A model generated the notes under the pieces. That model was not told the origin of the DNA, did no database searches, and worked only from the letters and a program-made list of their open reading frames with translations. From contig CAZYQY010000001.1 in the NCBI GenBank assembly GCA_964649795.1, positions 1-64,000 of the forward strand: a DNA stretch of 64,000 nt. The letters are read 5' to 3'. The stretch's first letter is position 1. Every line of letters begins with the position of its first letter. Both the position numbers and the translations under genes were made by a program. The DNA is from JABMPX01 sp964649795. GTDB taxonomy: Bacteria > Patescibacteriota > Minisyncoccia > Portnoybacterales > UBA2143. Below are positions 55,373-63,511 of the stretch, piece after piece.

Positions 55373-58300
55373 TTATTCTAAAACTTTAACACTATCGCAA
55401 ATTATTTTCAAGTTGTCGTCCCTGTCGCTTAATCGTCCGCTAACAAGAACAACTTTTTCTTCCTGCCATGCCGTAGATGTCTGCTCAAGCGTATTAGGGA
55501 AAACTAGAACTTCTATCCGGCCTGTAGAATCTTCTATTTCAACAAAAAGCATTGGTTGGCCAGCTCGCGTATTGATCTTTTTAATCTTGTTAATAAATCC
55601 TCCTATTTTAACTCTTTGACTTACTTGATCTTTTGAAAGATTTTTGCAAAAAGTAGCTATTTTAGCTAAACGTTTTTCATAGTTTTTAAGGGGATGTTCA
55701 GAAACGTAAAGGCCAAGTAGTTCCTTTTCCCAACTAAGCCGTTCTTTCTTGTCAGCTGGAACAACATCTGGCAGTTTAAAAGATGATATCTTTATATTTG
55801 GCTGTCCAGCAAACAAACTGGTTTGACCATTATCTTTGGCTCGCTGGCTTTCTCTTGATAAACTAAGTATTTGTTCCATGGCTGTTAAAATTTGGTTTCT
55901 TTCGCCAAAAATATCTAGGGCTCCGCATTTGGTTAAGCTTTCTAAAGATTTTTTGTTTAGATCTCTAGAATTAACTCTTTCAATAAAATCAGTTATTGAT
56001 TTAAATTCACCATTATTTTTTCTTTCCTGAACAATATTTTCTACTATATTATGTCCAACATTTTTTATCGCATTAAGGCCAAAACGTATTATTTTTTCAT
56101 CTACTCGGCTAAAATCTTGATTGCTTTCGTTAATATCAGGCGGCAGCACCTTAATGTCCATTTGCTGGCATTCATTAACCAAAAAAGCGATTCTTTCAAT
56201 ATCATTTTGATCAGAAGTCATTAAAGCAGCCATAAATTCAGTTGGGAAGTGCGCTTTAAGATAAGCAGTTTGATAACCAATCAGAGCATAACATGTTGCA
56301 TGGCTGGCATTAAAACCATATTGGGCAAATGGCTCAATAGTCTTCCAGATTTTTTTAGCTATTTTGGTTTCAATATCATTTTTAACCATTCCTTCAATCA
56401 TTTTTTCTTCTTGTTCATCTAAAAGCTTTTTAATCTTTTTCCCGACTGCTTTTCTAAGAACATCAGCTTCAGAAAGAGTAAAACCTGCTAAATCTTGGGC
56501 AATTCTCATCAGCTGTTCCTGATATACGCAAATTCCATAAGTATTCTCCAAAATTGGTTTAAGCAAAGGATGAGAATAGGTAATTTTTTTATGACCGTGT
56601 TTGCGAGCAATAAATTCTGGGATAAATTCCATTGGTCCTGGCCTGTATAAAGCAACCATAGCAATAATATCTGCAAATTGGCTTGGCTTGAGCTGCTTTA
56701 AATATCTTTTCATACCCGATGATTCAAGCTGAAAAATGCCTGTAGTATTAGCTTTTCTAAATAGTTCAAATGTTTTTTCGTCGTCTAATGGGAAACTCTC
56801 CAAATCAATTTTTTGTTGACTGCTTTCTTCTATCTGATCAAGAGTATTTTGAATGACTGTTAGGGTCTTTAATCCGAGAAAGTCCATTTTTAAAAGACCC
56901 AAATCTTCAATTGAATGCATTTCATATTGAGTTACAACTGATTGATCGTTTCGGCTTGAATATTGACAAGGGACTAATTTGTTCAGCGGTTCTTTGGTAA
57001 TAACAACTCCGCAAGCATGAGTAGAAGCGTGTCGGGCAATCCCCTCTAATTTCATAGACATGTCAATTAATCGCTTAGTGTTGTCATCTGATTCATAATT
57101 GCTATGCAATTCCTGTGATTCATAAATAGCTTTTTCAAGGCTTGAACCAAAAGGAATCATTTTAGCTATTTGGTCGCAAAAATTGTAGGAATAATCAAGG
57201 ACTCTGCCAACATCTCTAACAGCAGCTCTAGCTGCCATGGTGCCAAAAGTGATGATTTGAGCAACATGTTCTCGGCCATATTTTTTTGCTACATATTCAA
57301 TTACTTCATCGCGACGAGCATCAGCAAAATCCAGATCAATGTCAGGCATAGAGATCCTGGAAGGATTCAAAAAGCGTTCAAAAAGCAAATTATACTTAAG
57401 CGGATCAACTGCTGTGATGCCAATAAGATAGGAGACTATTGATCCAGCTGCGCTGCCTCTGCCTGGACCGCAGACAATATCTTGAGATTTAGCCCAGTTA
57501 ATAAAATCCTGGACAATAAGAAAGTAAGAAGCAAACCCAGTTTTCTTAATAACGCCTAATTCGTAATCTATTCGTTCTAAAACATCTTTTAGAGAAGCTT
57601 CAAAATGTTTTTCTTCCAATCCTTTTTCGCATAATTTTTTTAAATACTCTTCAGGCGTTTGTCCATTGGGCAGGTTAAAATAAGGTAATTGAATATTGCC
57701 TAATTCAAATTCAAAATTACATTTTTCAACAATTTCCTGTGTATTTTCAATTGCTTCGGGAATATCTTTAAAATCTTTGATCATCTGTTCCATTGGCCTA
57801 AGCGAAAAGTCATCAGACTTCATTGTTAATCGGTCTTGATCGCCTAAGCGCTTATCAGTTTGGATGCTCATTAGAATATCTTGAGCTTCTGCGTCCTCTG
57901 GTTTAACATAGTGAACATCATTAGCAGCAATTAAAGGAACTTTATTTTTATGAGCTATTTTAATCAGAGCGTTATTAACTTTTTTTTGTTCTAACAAACC
58001 AGGATGGTGCTGGATTTCTAAATAAAAATTGCCTTTGCCGAAAATTTCCTGGTATTCTAAAGTTAATTTTTCTGCCTGGTCTATTTTCCCATTAATAACA
58101 GCTCTTGGAATCTCACCAGACAAACAAGCAGATGTTCCAATTAGGCCATTAGCGTGTTTTTTTAATAATTCTTTATCAATTCTCGGCTTATAATAAAAGC
58201 CTTCTAAATGGGCTTTGGTAGTCATTTCAACTAAATTTTGGTATCCTTCCTTATTTTTTACTAAAAGGATTAAATGATATCGTTTATTATCAATATTAGG

Positions 58301-58534
58301 TCTTTTTTGATATAGGCTTTCAAAGGCGACATATGATTCACATCCCAAAATAGGCCTAATACCTCTTTTTTTCGCTTTTTGGTAAAATTCAACTAATCCA
58401 TACATATTTCCATGGTCAGTCAAGGCAATAGAAGGCATTTTCAGTTCCTGGCAAGCATCCAAAAGCTGGTCTATTTTAGCCATACCATCTAATAGGGAAT
58501 AGTGTGAGTGAACATGGAGATGAGTAAATTTCAT
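55373..58534 (-). CDS. dnaE: DNA polymerase III alpha subunit
   Basis: 1053 residues. The N-terminal PHP domain has FTHLHVHSHYSLLDGMAKID, ALTDHGNMYGLVEFY and LIAANDVHYVKPEDAE. The palm has the catalytic PDIDLDFADARRDEVIEYV near 397-415 and GPGRGSAAGSIVSYLIGI. The fingers and beta-binding regions include AMVALYRPGPMEFIPEFIARK and YGICVYQEQLMRIAQDLAGF. A C-terminal OB fold (RVKIGGFINKIKKINTRAG) ends it. It is the replicative polymerase. Its -10 box lies 6 nt before the ATG, so the mRNA is probably leaderless; thrS is cotranscribed. Confidence 0.98.
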   Translation of the reverse strand: MKFTHLHVHSHYSLLDGMAKIDQLLDACQELKMPSIALTDHGNMYGLVEFYQKAKKRGIRPILGCESYVAFESLYQKRPNIDNKRYHLILLVKNKEGYQNLVEMTTKAHLEGFYYKPRIDKELLKKHANGLIGTSACLSGEIPRAVINGKIDQAEKLTLEYQEIFGKGNFYLEIQHHPGLLEQKKVNNALIKIAHKNKVPLIAANDVHYVKPEDAEAQDILMSIQTDKRLGDQDRLTMKSDDFSLRPMEQMIKDFKDIPEAIENTQEIVEKCNFEFELGNIQLPYFNLPNGQTPEEYLKKLCEKGLEEKHFEASLKDVLERIDYELGVIKKTGFASYFLIVQDFINWAKSQDIVCGPGRGSAAGSIVSYLIGITAVDPLKYNLLFERFLNPSRISMPDIDLDFADARRDEVIEYVAKKYGREHVAQIITFGTMAARAAVRDVGRVLDYSYNFCDQIAKMIPFGSSLEKAIYESQELHSNYESDDNTKRLIDMSMKLEGIARHASTHACGVVITKEPLNKLVPCQYSSRNDQSVVTQYEMHSIEDLGLLKMDFLGLKTLTVIQNTLDQIEESSQQKIDLESFPLDDEKTFELFRKANTTGIFQLESSGMKRYLKQLKPSQFADIIAMVALYRPGPMEFIPEFIARKHGHKKITYSHPLLKPILENTYGICVYQEQLMRIAQDLAGFTLSEADVLRKAVGKKIKKLLDEQEEKMIEGMVKNDIETKIAKKIWKTIEPFAQYGFNASHATCYALIGYQTAYLKAHFPTEFMAALMTSDQNDIERIAFLVNECQQMDIKVLPPDINESNQDFSRVDEKIIRFGLNAIKNVGHNIVENIVQERKNNGEFKSITDFIERVNSRDLNKKSLESLTKCGALDIFGERNQILTAMEQILSLSRESQRAKDNGQTSLFAGQPNIKISSFKLPDVVPADKKERLSWEKELLGLYVSEHPLKNYEKRLAKIATFCKNLSKDQVSQRVKIGGFINKIKKINTRAGQPMLFVEIEDSTGRIEVLVFPNTLEQTSTAWQEEKVVLVSGRLSDRDDNLKIICDSVKVLE

Positions 58535-58540
58535 GGTTTC

Positions 58541-58568
58541 AGTATATCACTTTTGACCTGTCTGGCAA
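58541..58568 (-). promoter_or_regulatory. dnaE promoter, leaderless type
   Basis: On the minus strand TTGCCA, 16 nt, TATACT. The -10 box ends 6 nt before the ATG. Confidence 0.65.
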
Positions 58569-58579
58569 ATTACAGTTAT

Positions 58580-58588
58580 TTATCCACA
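58580..58588 (+). promoter_or_regulatory. Perfect DnaA box upstream of dnaE
   Basis: TTATCCACA lies between the divergent promoters of dnaE and the pilin-like gene, 12 bp beyond the dnaE -35 box, placed where DnaA could affect both. Confidence 0.45.
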
Positions 58589-58596
58589 TAAGGTCT

Positions 58597-58624
58597 TTGA
58601 TTAATAGAGGAATTGTTTTATACT
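58597..58624 (+). promoter_or_regulatory. Promoter of the pilin-like gene, leaderless type
   Basis: TTGATT, 16 nt, TATACT. The ATG at 58631 lies 6 nt after the -10 box. Confidence 0.6.
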
Positions 58625-58630
58625 TAAATT

Positions 58631-59050
58631 ATGGTTTATTATAAGAAAATTATTCTTTTATTTTGTATATTTTCTATTATCTTATTAGGAGCTAATTTTG
58701 CCTATGCTGGAATACACAAAGGACCAATAGTTCCCTGTGGCACCGATACTAATTCAGAGGCATGTACTCTTTGTCATCTCTGGGAATTAGCAAGCAATAT
58801 AATTAATTTTATTAGTTTTAATTTATCTCTGCCCGTAGCAGTGCTTTTATTTATTGTTGCTGGCATACTTTTTATTATTGCAGGCAGTGACGAGAAAAAA
58901 GTTGATTTGGCTAAAACAATTTTTAAGAATACAGTTATTGGTTTGGTAATTATTTTCTGCAGCTGGCTCTTAATTGATACTTTATTCAAAACTCTTGTTG
59001 ATACTAATGTAATTACATGGGCTTGGAATGATTTTCCTACTTGTCAGTAG
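58631..59050 (+). CDS. TrbC/VirB2-like pilin family membrane protein
   Basis: 139 residues. A signal peptide (IILLFCIFSIILLGANFAYA) precedes a short external segment with Cys (VPCGTDTNSEACTLCHL) and two strong transmembrane helices (SLPVAVLLFIVAGILFIIAG and FKNTVIGLVIIFCSWLLIDTL). This is the layout of TrbC/VirB2 type IV secretion pilins, widespread in Parcubacteria. DEKKVDLAKTIFKNTVIGL between helices fits. No other type IV secretion gene is in the window. It ends 14 nt before the ligA start. Confidence 0.75.
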   Translation: MVYYKKIILLFCIFSIILLGANFAYAGIHKGPIVPCGTDTNSEACTLCHLWELASNIINFISFNLSLPVAVLLFIVAGILFIIAGSDEKKVDLAKTIFKNTVIGLVIIFCSWLLIDTLFKTLVDTNVITWAWNDFPTCQ

Positions 59051-59064
59051 TAGGATATAAAGCT

Positions 59065-61092
59065 ATGGACAAGCAAGAAGCCAATAATAGAATAGCCAAA
59101 TTAAGAAAAGTTATTAATCGCCATAATTATTGCTATCATGTGTTGGATAAGCCAGATATATCTGACGCTGTTTTTGATTCTTTAAAACATGAATTATATA
59201 AATTAGAACAGCAATATCCAGATTTGATTACTTTAGATTCTCCAACCCAGAGGGTTAGCGGCAAAGCCTTAGACAAATTTGAAAAAGTCAGACATAAAGA
59301 ACGCATGCTTTCATTAGAAGATGTTTTTTATAAAGAAGAATTAAAAGCTTGGCAAGAACGAATTCAAAAAATAGTTCCTAAACATAAAATAGATTACTTT
59401 ACTGAATTAAAAATAGACGGCTTTGCTATTTCTTTAATTTATGAAAATGGCGTTTTTGTCCAAGGAGCAACTCGAGGCAATGGACAAATTGGTGAAAATG
59501 TTACTCAGAATTTGAAAACAATTGCTTCTATACCTTTAAAATTAGAAATTCATGGAAAAGCGCTATTATACATGCTTACAAAAGTTAAATCTTTATTAAA
59601 AAAAGGAAGGATAGAAATCCGTGGGGAAGTGTATATGACTAAATCTGTATTTGAAAAAATTAACCAGGGAAGAGAAAAACAAAATTTGCCTCTTTATGCC
59701 AATCCTCGCAATACAGCTGCTGGCAGCATTAGACAGCTTAATCCGAAAATAGCTGCTTCCCGTGAATTAGAATTTTTAGCTTATAACATAGTAACTGATT
59801 TTGGCCAAGAAACCCATCAACAAGAGCACCAAATCCTAAAATCTTTAGGTTTTAAAACGAGCATAGATGAGTATTGCAATAATTTAGACAAAGTTATTGA
59901 TTTCTGGCAGAAAATTAAGCGAATCAGAAAAAAATTACCATATCAAATTGATGGAATAGTAAATAATGTTAATAATAATAAGATTTTTGATAAATTAGGC
60001 GTTGTTGGCAAAGCGCCTCGAGGAGCAATTGCTTTTAAATTTCCTGCTAAAGAAGCTGCTACAATAGTAGAAGACATTTTAATTCAAATAGGCCGGACTG
60101 GCGTTTTAACGCCAGTGGCTCATTTAAGACCAGTTCGTTTGGGAGGTATTTTAATAACTCGAGCTACTCTTCACAATGAGGACGAAATAAAACGCTTGGA
60201 TGTTAGAATAAACGATACAGTAATTGTTCAGAGGGCTGGTGATGTAATTCCTGACATAGTTAAAGTAATCAAGAAATTACGCACAGGCAAAGAGAAAAAG
60301 TTTCTAATGCCTAAAAAATGTCCTGTTTGCAATAGTCCTATTGTGAGGCCAGCCGGAGAATCAGCTCATCGTTGCACTAATAAAAAATGCGGTTCTATCC
60401 AAAGACAAAAAATTATCCATTTTGCCTCTAAAAAGGGTTTTGAGATTGACGGATTAGGTCCTAAAATAATTAGTCAGTTAATGGACCAAGGATTGCTTTC
60501 CAGCCCTGTTGATCTTTTTTCTTTAAAGCAGGGCGATTTGATTAATTTAGAACGTTTTGCTGAAAAATCAGCCAGCAATTTAATTGAAGCAATTAAGAAA
60601 AGTAAAAAAATTTCATTTTCCAGATTTATCTTTGCTTTAGGTATTCGTCATATTGGCGAAGAAACAGCCATTGTTTTGGCAAAACACTTTGGCAGCTTAA
60701 AAAAACTGCGTGAAGCAGACAATGAAGAACTTCCTGAAATTGAAGATGTAGGAGAAATTGTTGCTAAAAGTATTCATCAGTGGTTTAATGATAATAAGAA
60801 TAAGGAAATTATTAATAGTCTTATCAGATTAGGAGTAGAGATTAGAAAAGTAAAACCATTTAAACAAAAACTAAAAGGGAAAACATTTGTTTTGACTGGA
60901 GAATTGGACAGCATAACCAGGGAACAGGCCAAGACAAAAATTAGACAATTAAGCGGCAATATTTCCAGTTCTGTGTCCAAACAAACTGATTTTGTTATAG
61001 CAGGGAAAGAACCTGGCTCTAAATACAATAAAGCAAAGAAACTGGGAATAAAAATCATTAATGAGAAAGAATTCTTAAAAAAAATAAGATAA
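59065..61092 (+). CDS. ligA: NAD-dependent DNA ligase
   Basis: 675 residues from MDKQEANNRIAKLRK; an earlier ATG at 59041 would overlap the pilin-like gene. The adenylation domain has the catalytic Lys in TELKIDGFAIS near 116. Next come an OB fold (PVRLGGILITRATLHNEDEI), a C4 zinc finger (CPVCNSPIVRPAGESAHRC with CGS), a helix-hairpin-helix domain (FEIDGLGPKIISQLMDQGL, IRHIGEETAIVLAKHFG) and a C-terminal BRCT domain (KGKTFVLTGELDSITREQAK). An insert of about 20 residues (HGKALLYMLTKVKSLLKKGR) precedes IEIRGEVYM. It seals nicks in replication and repair. Confidence 0.97.
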   Translation: MDKQEANNRIAKLRKVINRHNYCYHVLDKPDISDAVFDSLKHELYKLEQQYPDLITLDSPTQRVSGKALDKFEKVRHKERMLSLEDVFYKEELKAWQERIQKIVPKHKIDYFTELKIDGFAISLIYENGVFVQGATRGNGQIGENVTQNLKTIASIPLKLEIHGKALLYMLTKVKSLLKKGRIEIRGEVYMTKSVFEKINQGREKQNLPLYANPRNTAAGSIRQLNPKIAASRELEFLAYNIVTDFGQETHQQEHQILKSLGFKTSIDEYCNNLDKVIDFWQKIKRIRKKLPYQIDGIVNNVNNNKIFDKLGVVGKAPRGAIAFKFPAKEAATIVEDILIQIGRTGVLTPVAHLRPVRLGGILITRATLHNEDEIKRLDVRINDTVIVQRAGDVIPDIVKVIKKLRTGKEKKFLMPKKCPVCNSPIVRPAGESAHRCTNKKCGSIQRQKIIHFASKKGFEIDGLGPKIISQLMDQGLLSSPVDLFSLKQGDLINLERFAEKSASNLIEAIKKSKKISFSRFIFALGIRHIGEETAIVLAKHFGSLKKLREADNEELPEIEDVGEIVAKSIHQWFNDNKNKEIINSLIRLGVEIRKVKPFKQKLKGKTFVLTGELDSITREQAKTKIRQLSGNISSSVSKQTDFVIAGKEPGSKYNKAKKLGIKIINEKEFLKKIR

Positions 61093-61108
61093 AATTGAAA
61101 CTATTAAT

Positions 61109-61387
61109 ATGATTAATATTGATAATATATCTAAATTAGCCAGATTAGGATTATCTGATAAGGAAAAAAACAAGCTTAAAAAAGAAATTCCAGCTATTTT
61201 GGATTTTGTTAATAAATTAAATGAGATTAAAACAGATAAAATCGAGCCAACTGCTCAAGTAACTGGCTTGGAAAATGTAGTGCGAGAAGATAAAGCACAA
61301 AAAAGAACTAAACAAGAAGCAAAAAAACTACTAGATTTGGCTCCTGAAACTAAAGACGGCTACGTAAAAGTCAAAGCAGTGTTATGA
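61109..61387 (+). CDS. gatC: Asp/Glu-tRNA amidotransferase subunit C
   Basis: 92 residues. IDNISKLARLGLSDKEKNKL, IPAILDFVNKLNEIKTDKIEP and NVVREDKAQ are the GatC pattern; the C terminus adds a short DLAPETKDGYVKVKAVL as usual. It bridges GatA and GatB. It overlaps gatA by 4 nt; gatB is not in the window. Confidence 0.95.
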   Translation: MINIDNISKLARLGLSDKEKNKLKKEIPAILDFVNKLNEIKTDKIEPTAQVTGLENVVREDKAQKRTKQEAKKLLDLAPETKDGYVKVKAVL

Positions 61388-62802
61388 ATAAATTAACGAT
61401 TAAACAAGCTCATCATGGCTTAGTTAAAAAAGAATTTTCATCAGTTGAATTAACAGAAGCGGTTTTAAACAGAATAAAAAAACAGGATAAAGAAATCCAT
61501 GCTTATTTGACTGTAAGTGAAGAATTGGCTTTGAACCAGGCAAAGAGAATAGATAAAAAAATTGCTAATAAAGAAAAAATCAGTACCCTATCAGGAATTC
61601 CTGTGGCTGTTAAAGATATTATTTCAGTTGAAGGAGTTAAATGTACAGCTGGTTCAAAAATTCTAGAGAATTATATTGCTTCCTATGACGCTACAGTAAT
61701 TAAACGGCTTAAAAAAGCAGGAGCAGTAATTGTTGGCAAGACCAATCAAGATGAATTTGGCATGGGCGCTTCAGGTGAAAACTCTGGTTTTGGACCAACT
61801 AAGAATCCATTTGACTTAGAAAGGGTGCCTGGTGGAAGCTCAAGCGGTTCAGCAGCTGCTTTGGCCTCTAACCAATGTATTTATGCTTTGGGCTCTGATA
61901 CTGGAGGTTCAGTTCGCCAGCCGTCTTCTTTTTGCGGAGTTATCGGTTTAAAACCAACTTATGGACGGGTTTCCCGTTATGGTTTAATTGCTTTTGCTTC
62001 TTCATTAGATCAAATTGGCCCTATAACCAAAACAGCTGAAGACGCTCAAATAGTTTTTGAAACTATTAAAGGAAAAGACGAAATGGATTCAACCAGCATA
62101 GATTTTGAAGAAGAAAACAGAGAAGAAAAATTAGAAGTTAAAAATTTAAAAATAGGCATTCCTAAGGAATATTTTATTAAAGGGATTGATCCAGAAGTGG
62201 AAAAAATAGTCAAAAAAGCTGTTGACCAATACAAGGGGAAAGGAGCTGAAATTATAGAAATTAGTTTGCCTCATACAGAATACGCTTTATCTGTTTATTA
62301 TATTATCATGCCGGCTGAAGCTTCTGCTAATTTATCCCGATATGACAGCATTAAATATGGATTTTCAATAAAAGGAGAAAATCTTTTGGATAGCTATTTT
62401 AAAACTCGCGAACAGGGTTTTGGCGATGAGGTTAAAAGAAGAATTATGATAGGAACTTATGTATTATCAGCTGGATATTATGATGCTTATTATCTTAAAG
62501 CTCAAAAAGTAAGGACTTTAATTAAAGATGATTTTGATAAAGCATTTGGAAAAGTAGATGTTTTAATGACGCCAACTGCGCCAACACCAGCTTTTAAGTT
62601 GGGAGAGAAAATAGATGATCCAGTTTCTATGTATCTTTCAGATATTTATACGGTTTCAGCTAATTTAGCTGGCATACCAGCTGTTTCTGTTCCTTGTGGA
62701 AAAATTGACGGTTTGCCAGTAGGATTGCAAATTATTGGCAAGCAATTTGATGATGAAAAAATTCTTCAAATAGCTCAAATTTATGAGAACAGCTTTTTAT
62801 AA
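61384..62802 (+). CDS. gatA: Asp/Glu-tRNA amidotransferase subunit A
   Basis: 472 residues, an amidase-signature enzyme that frees ammonia from glutamine to convert Glu-tRNA(Gln) or Asp-tRNA(Asn). The catalytic Lys is in GIPVAVKDIIS (near 78). The Ser-rich motif is VPGGSSSGSAAALASNQCIY with the nucleophile in GSDTGGSVRQPSSFCG. YGRVSRYGLIAFASSLDQIG and VLMTPTAPTPAFKLGE follow. It overlaps the next gene by 20 nt. Confidence 0.97.
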   Translation: MNKLTIKQAHHGLVKKEFSSVELTEAVLNRIKKQDKEIHAYLTVSEELALNQAKRIDKKIANKEKISTLSGIPVAVKDIISVEGVKCTAGSKILENYIASYDATVIKRLKKAGAVIVGKTNQDEFGMGASGENSGFGPTKNPFDLERVPGGSSSGSAAALASNQCIYALGSDTGGSVRQPSSFCGVIGLKPTYGRVSRYGLIAFASSLDQIGPITKTAEDAQIVFETIKGKDEMDSTSIDFEEENREEKLEVKNLKIGIPKEYFIKGIDPEVEKIVKKAVDQYKGKGAEIIEISLPHTEYALSVYYIIMPAEASANLSRYDSIKYGFSIKGENLLDSYFKTREQGFGDEVKRRIMIGTYVLSAGYYDAYYLKAQKVRTLIKDDFDKAFGKVDVLMTPTAPTPAFKLGEKIDDPVSMYLSDIYTVSANLAGIPAVSVPCGKIDGLPVGLQIIGKQFDDEKILQIAQIYENSFL

Positions 62803-63316
62803 AATTCAAGATTTTCTAATTACTTATTTTAATTCTGCTGATTGGCAAAATAGTATTTCAATTTTGAAGATTATTTCAGTAATTTTTTCTTTTTTACTAT
62901 TGGTAGCTATAATTCTTATTATTTTCAAAATCAGAGAAAATATCCAGAGATCTTTAGAAATAGTCAAAAAAAACATTGGTCCTGATATTCCGCCTAAAGA
63001 AGCAACAAACAAAAAATGGCAGACAATTTTGGATAAATTAGAAGGTATTAATGAAAGCGATTATAAATTAGCTGTTATTGAAGCAGATAAAATTTTAGAT
63101 GATTTCTTAAAGAGATTAGGATATCAAGGCGAAGATATGGGGGAGAGGTTAAAACAGATTAAATTTGATAAATTAGCCAATATTGATGATCTTTGGCAAG
63201 CGCATAAAGTACGGAACAGAATTGCTCATGAGCCGGATTTCCAATTAACACAAACTCAAGCAAAAAGAACTATAGAAATTTACCAGCGCGCTTTAGAAGA
63301 TTTAGAAACGCTTTAA
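62783..63316 (+). CDS. Membrane protein with HEPN-like cytosolic domain
   Basis: 177 residues. The N-terminal amphipathic region and one transmembrane helix (SVIFSFLLLVAIILIIFKI, about 32-50) precede a helical cytosolic domain. That domain has DYKLAVIEADKILDDFLKRL and ends with VRNRIAHEPDFQLTQTQA, which contains RNRIAH, an R-x4-H motif as in HEPN RNases. Many HEPN-fold proteins are toxins or defence RNases; others are non-catalytic. It is cotranscribed with gatCA (20-nt overlap). The assignment rests on motif and predicted helices only. Confidence 0.6.
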   Translation: MRTAFYKIQDFLITYFNSADWQNSISILKIISVIFSFLLLVAIILIIFKIRENIQRSLEIVKKNIGPDIPPKEATNKKWQTILDKLEGINESDYKLAVIEADKILDDFLKRLGYQGEDMGERLKQIKFDKLANIDDLWQAHKVRNRIAHEPDFQLTQTQAKRTIEIYQRALEDLETL

Positions 63317-63330
63317 GATTTTTTGAAACA

Positions 63331-63366
63331 AAAAAAACAGCCCATTTATATGGGTTGTTTTTTATT
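63331..63366 (+). terminator. Terminator of the ligA-gatCA operon
   Basis: AAACAGCCCAT and ATGGGTTGTTT pair around TTAT, with A and T runs at the edges. Confidence 0.85.
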
Positions 63367-63444
63367 CACGGATTACTCGGGACACCAAGAAAACTTTTAG
63401 GGAATTAGTTGGAAAAATTTATTAGATTTTTCGAAGTCATAAGC

Positions 63445-63473
63445 TTGACTTTTTAAATTATTTTAGTTAGTAT
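63445..63473 (+). promoter_or_regulatory. Promoter of the last gene
   Basis: TTGACT, 17 nt, TAGTAT, followed by a 38-nt leader with a strong SD. Confidence 0.55.
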
Positions 63474-63511
63474 TCGAGAAATAGTTATTTTAAAAGAAGG
63501 AGGGAAAAGCA

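Noticed and set aside
60097..60116. Palindrome ACTGGCGTT-TT-AACGCCAGT inside ligA
   Set aside because: It encodes the conserved LigA motif GRTGVLTPVA, so protein constraint explains it and no insertion is needed.
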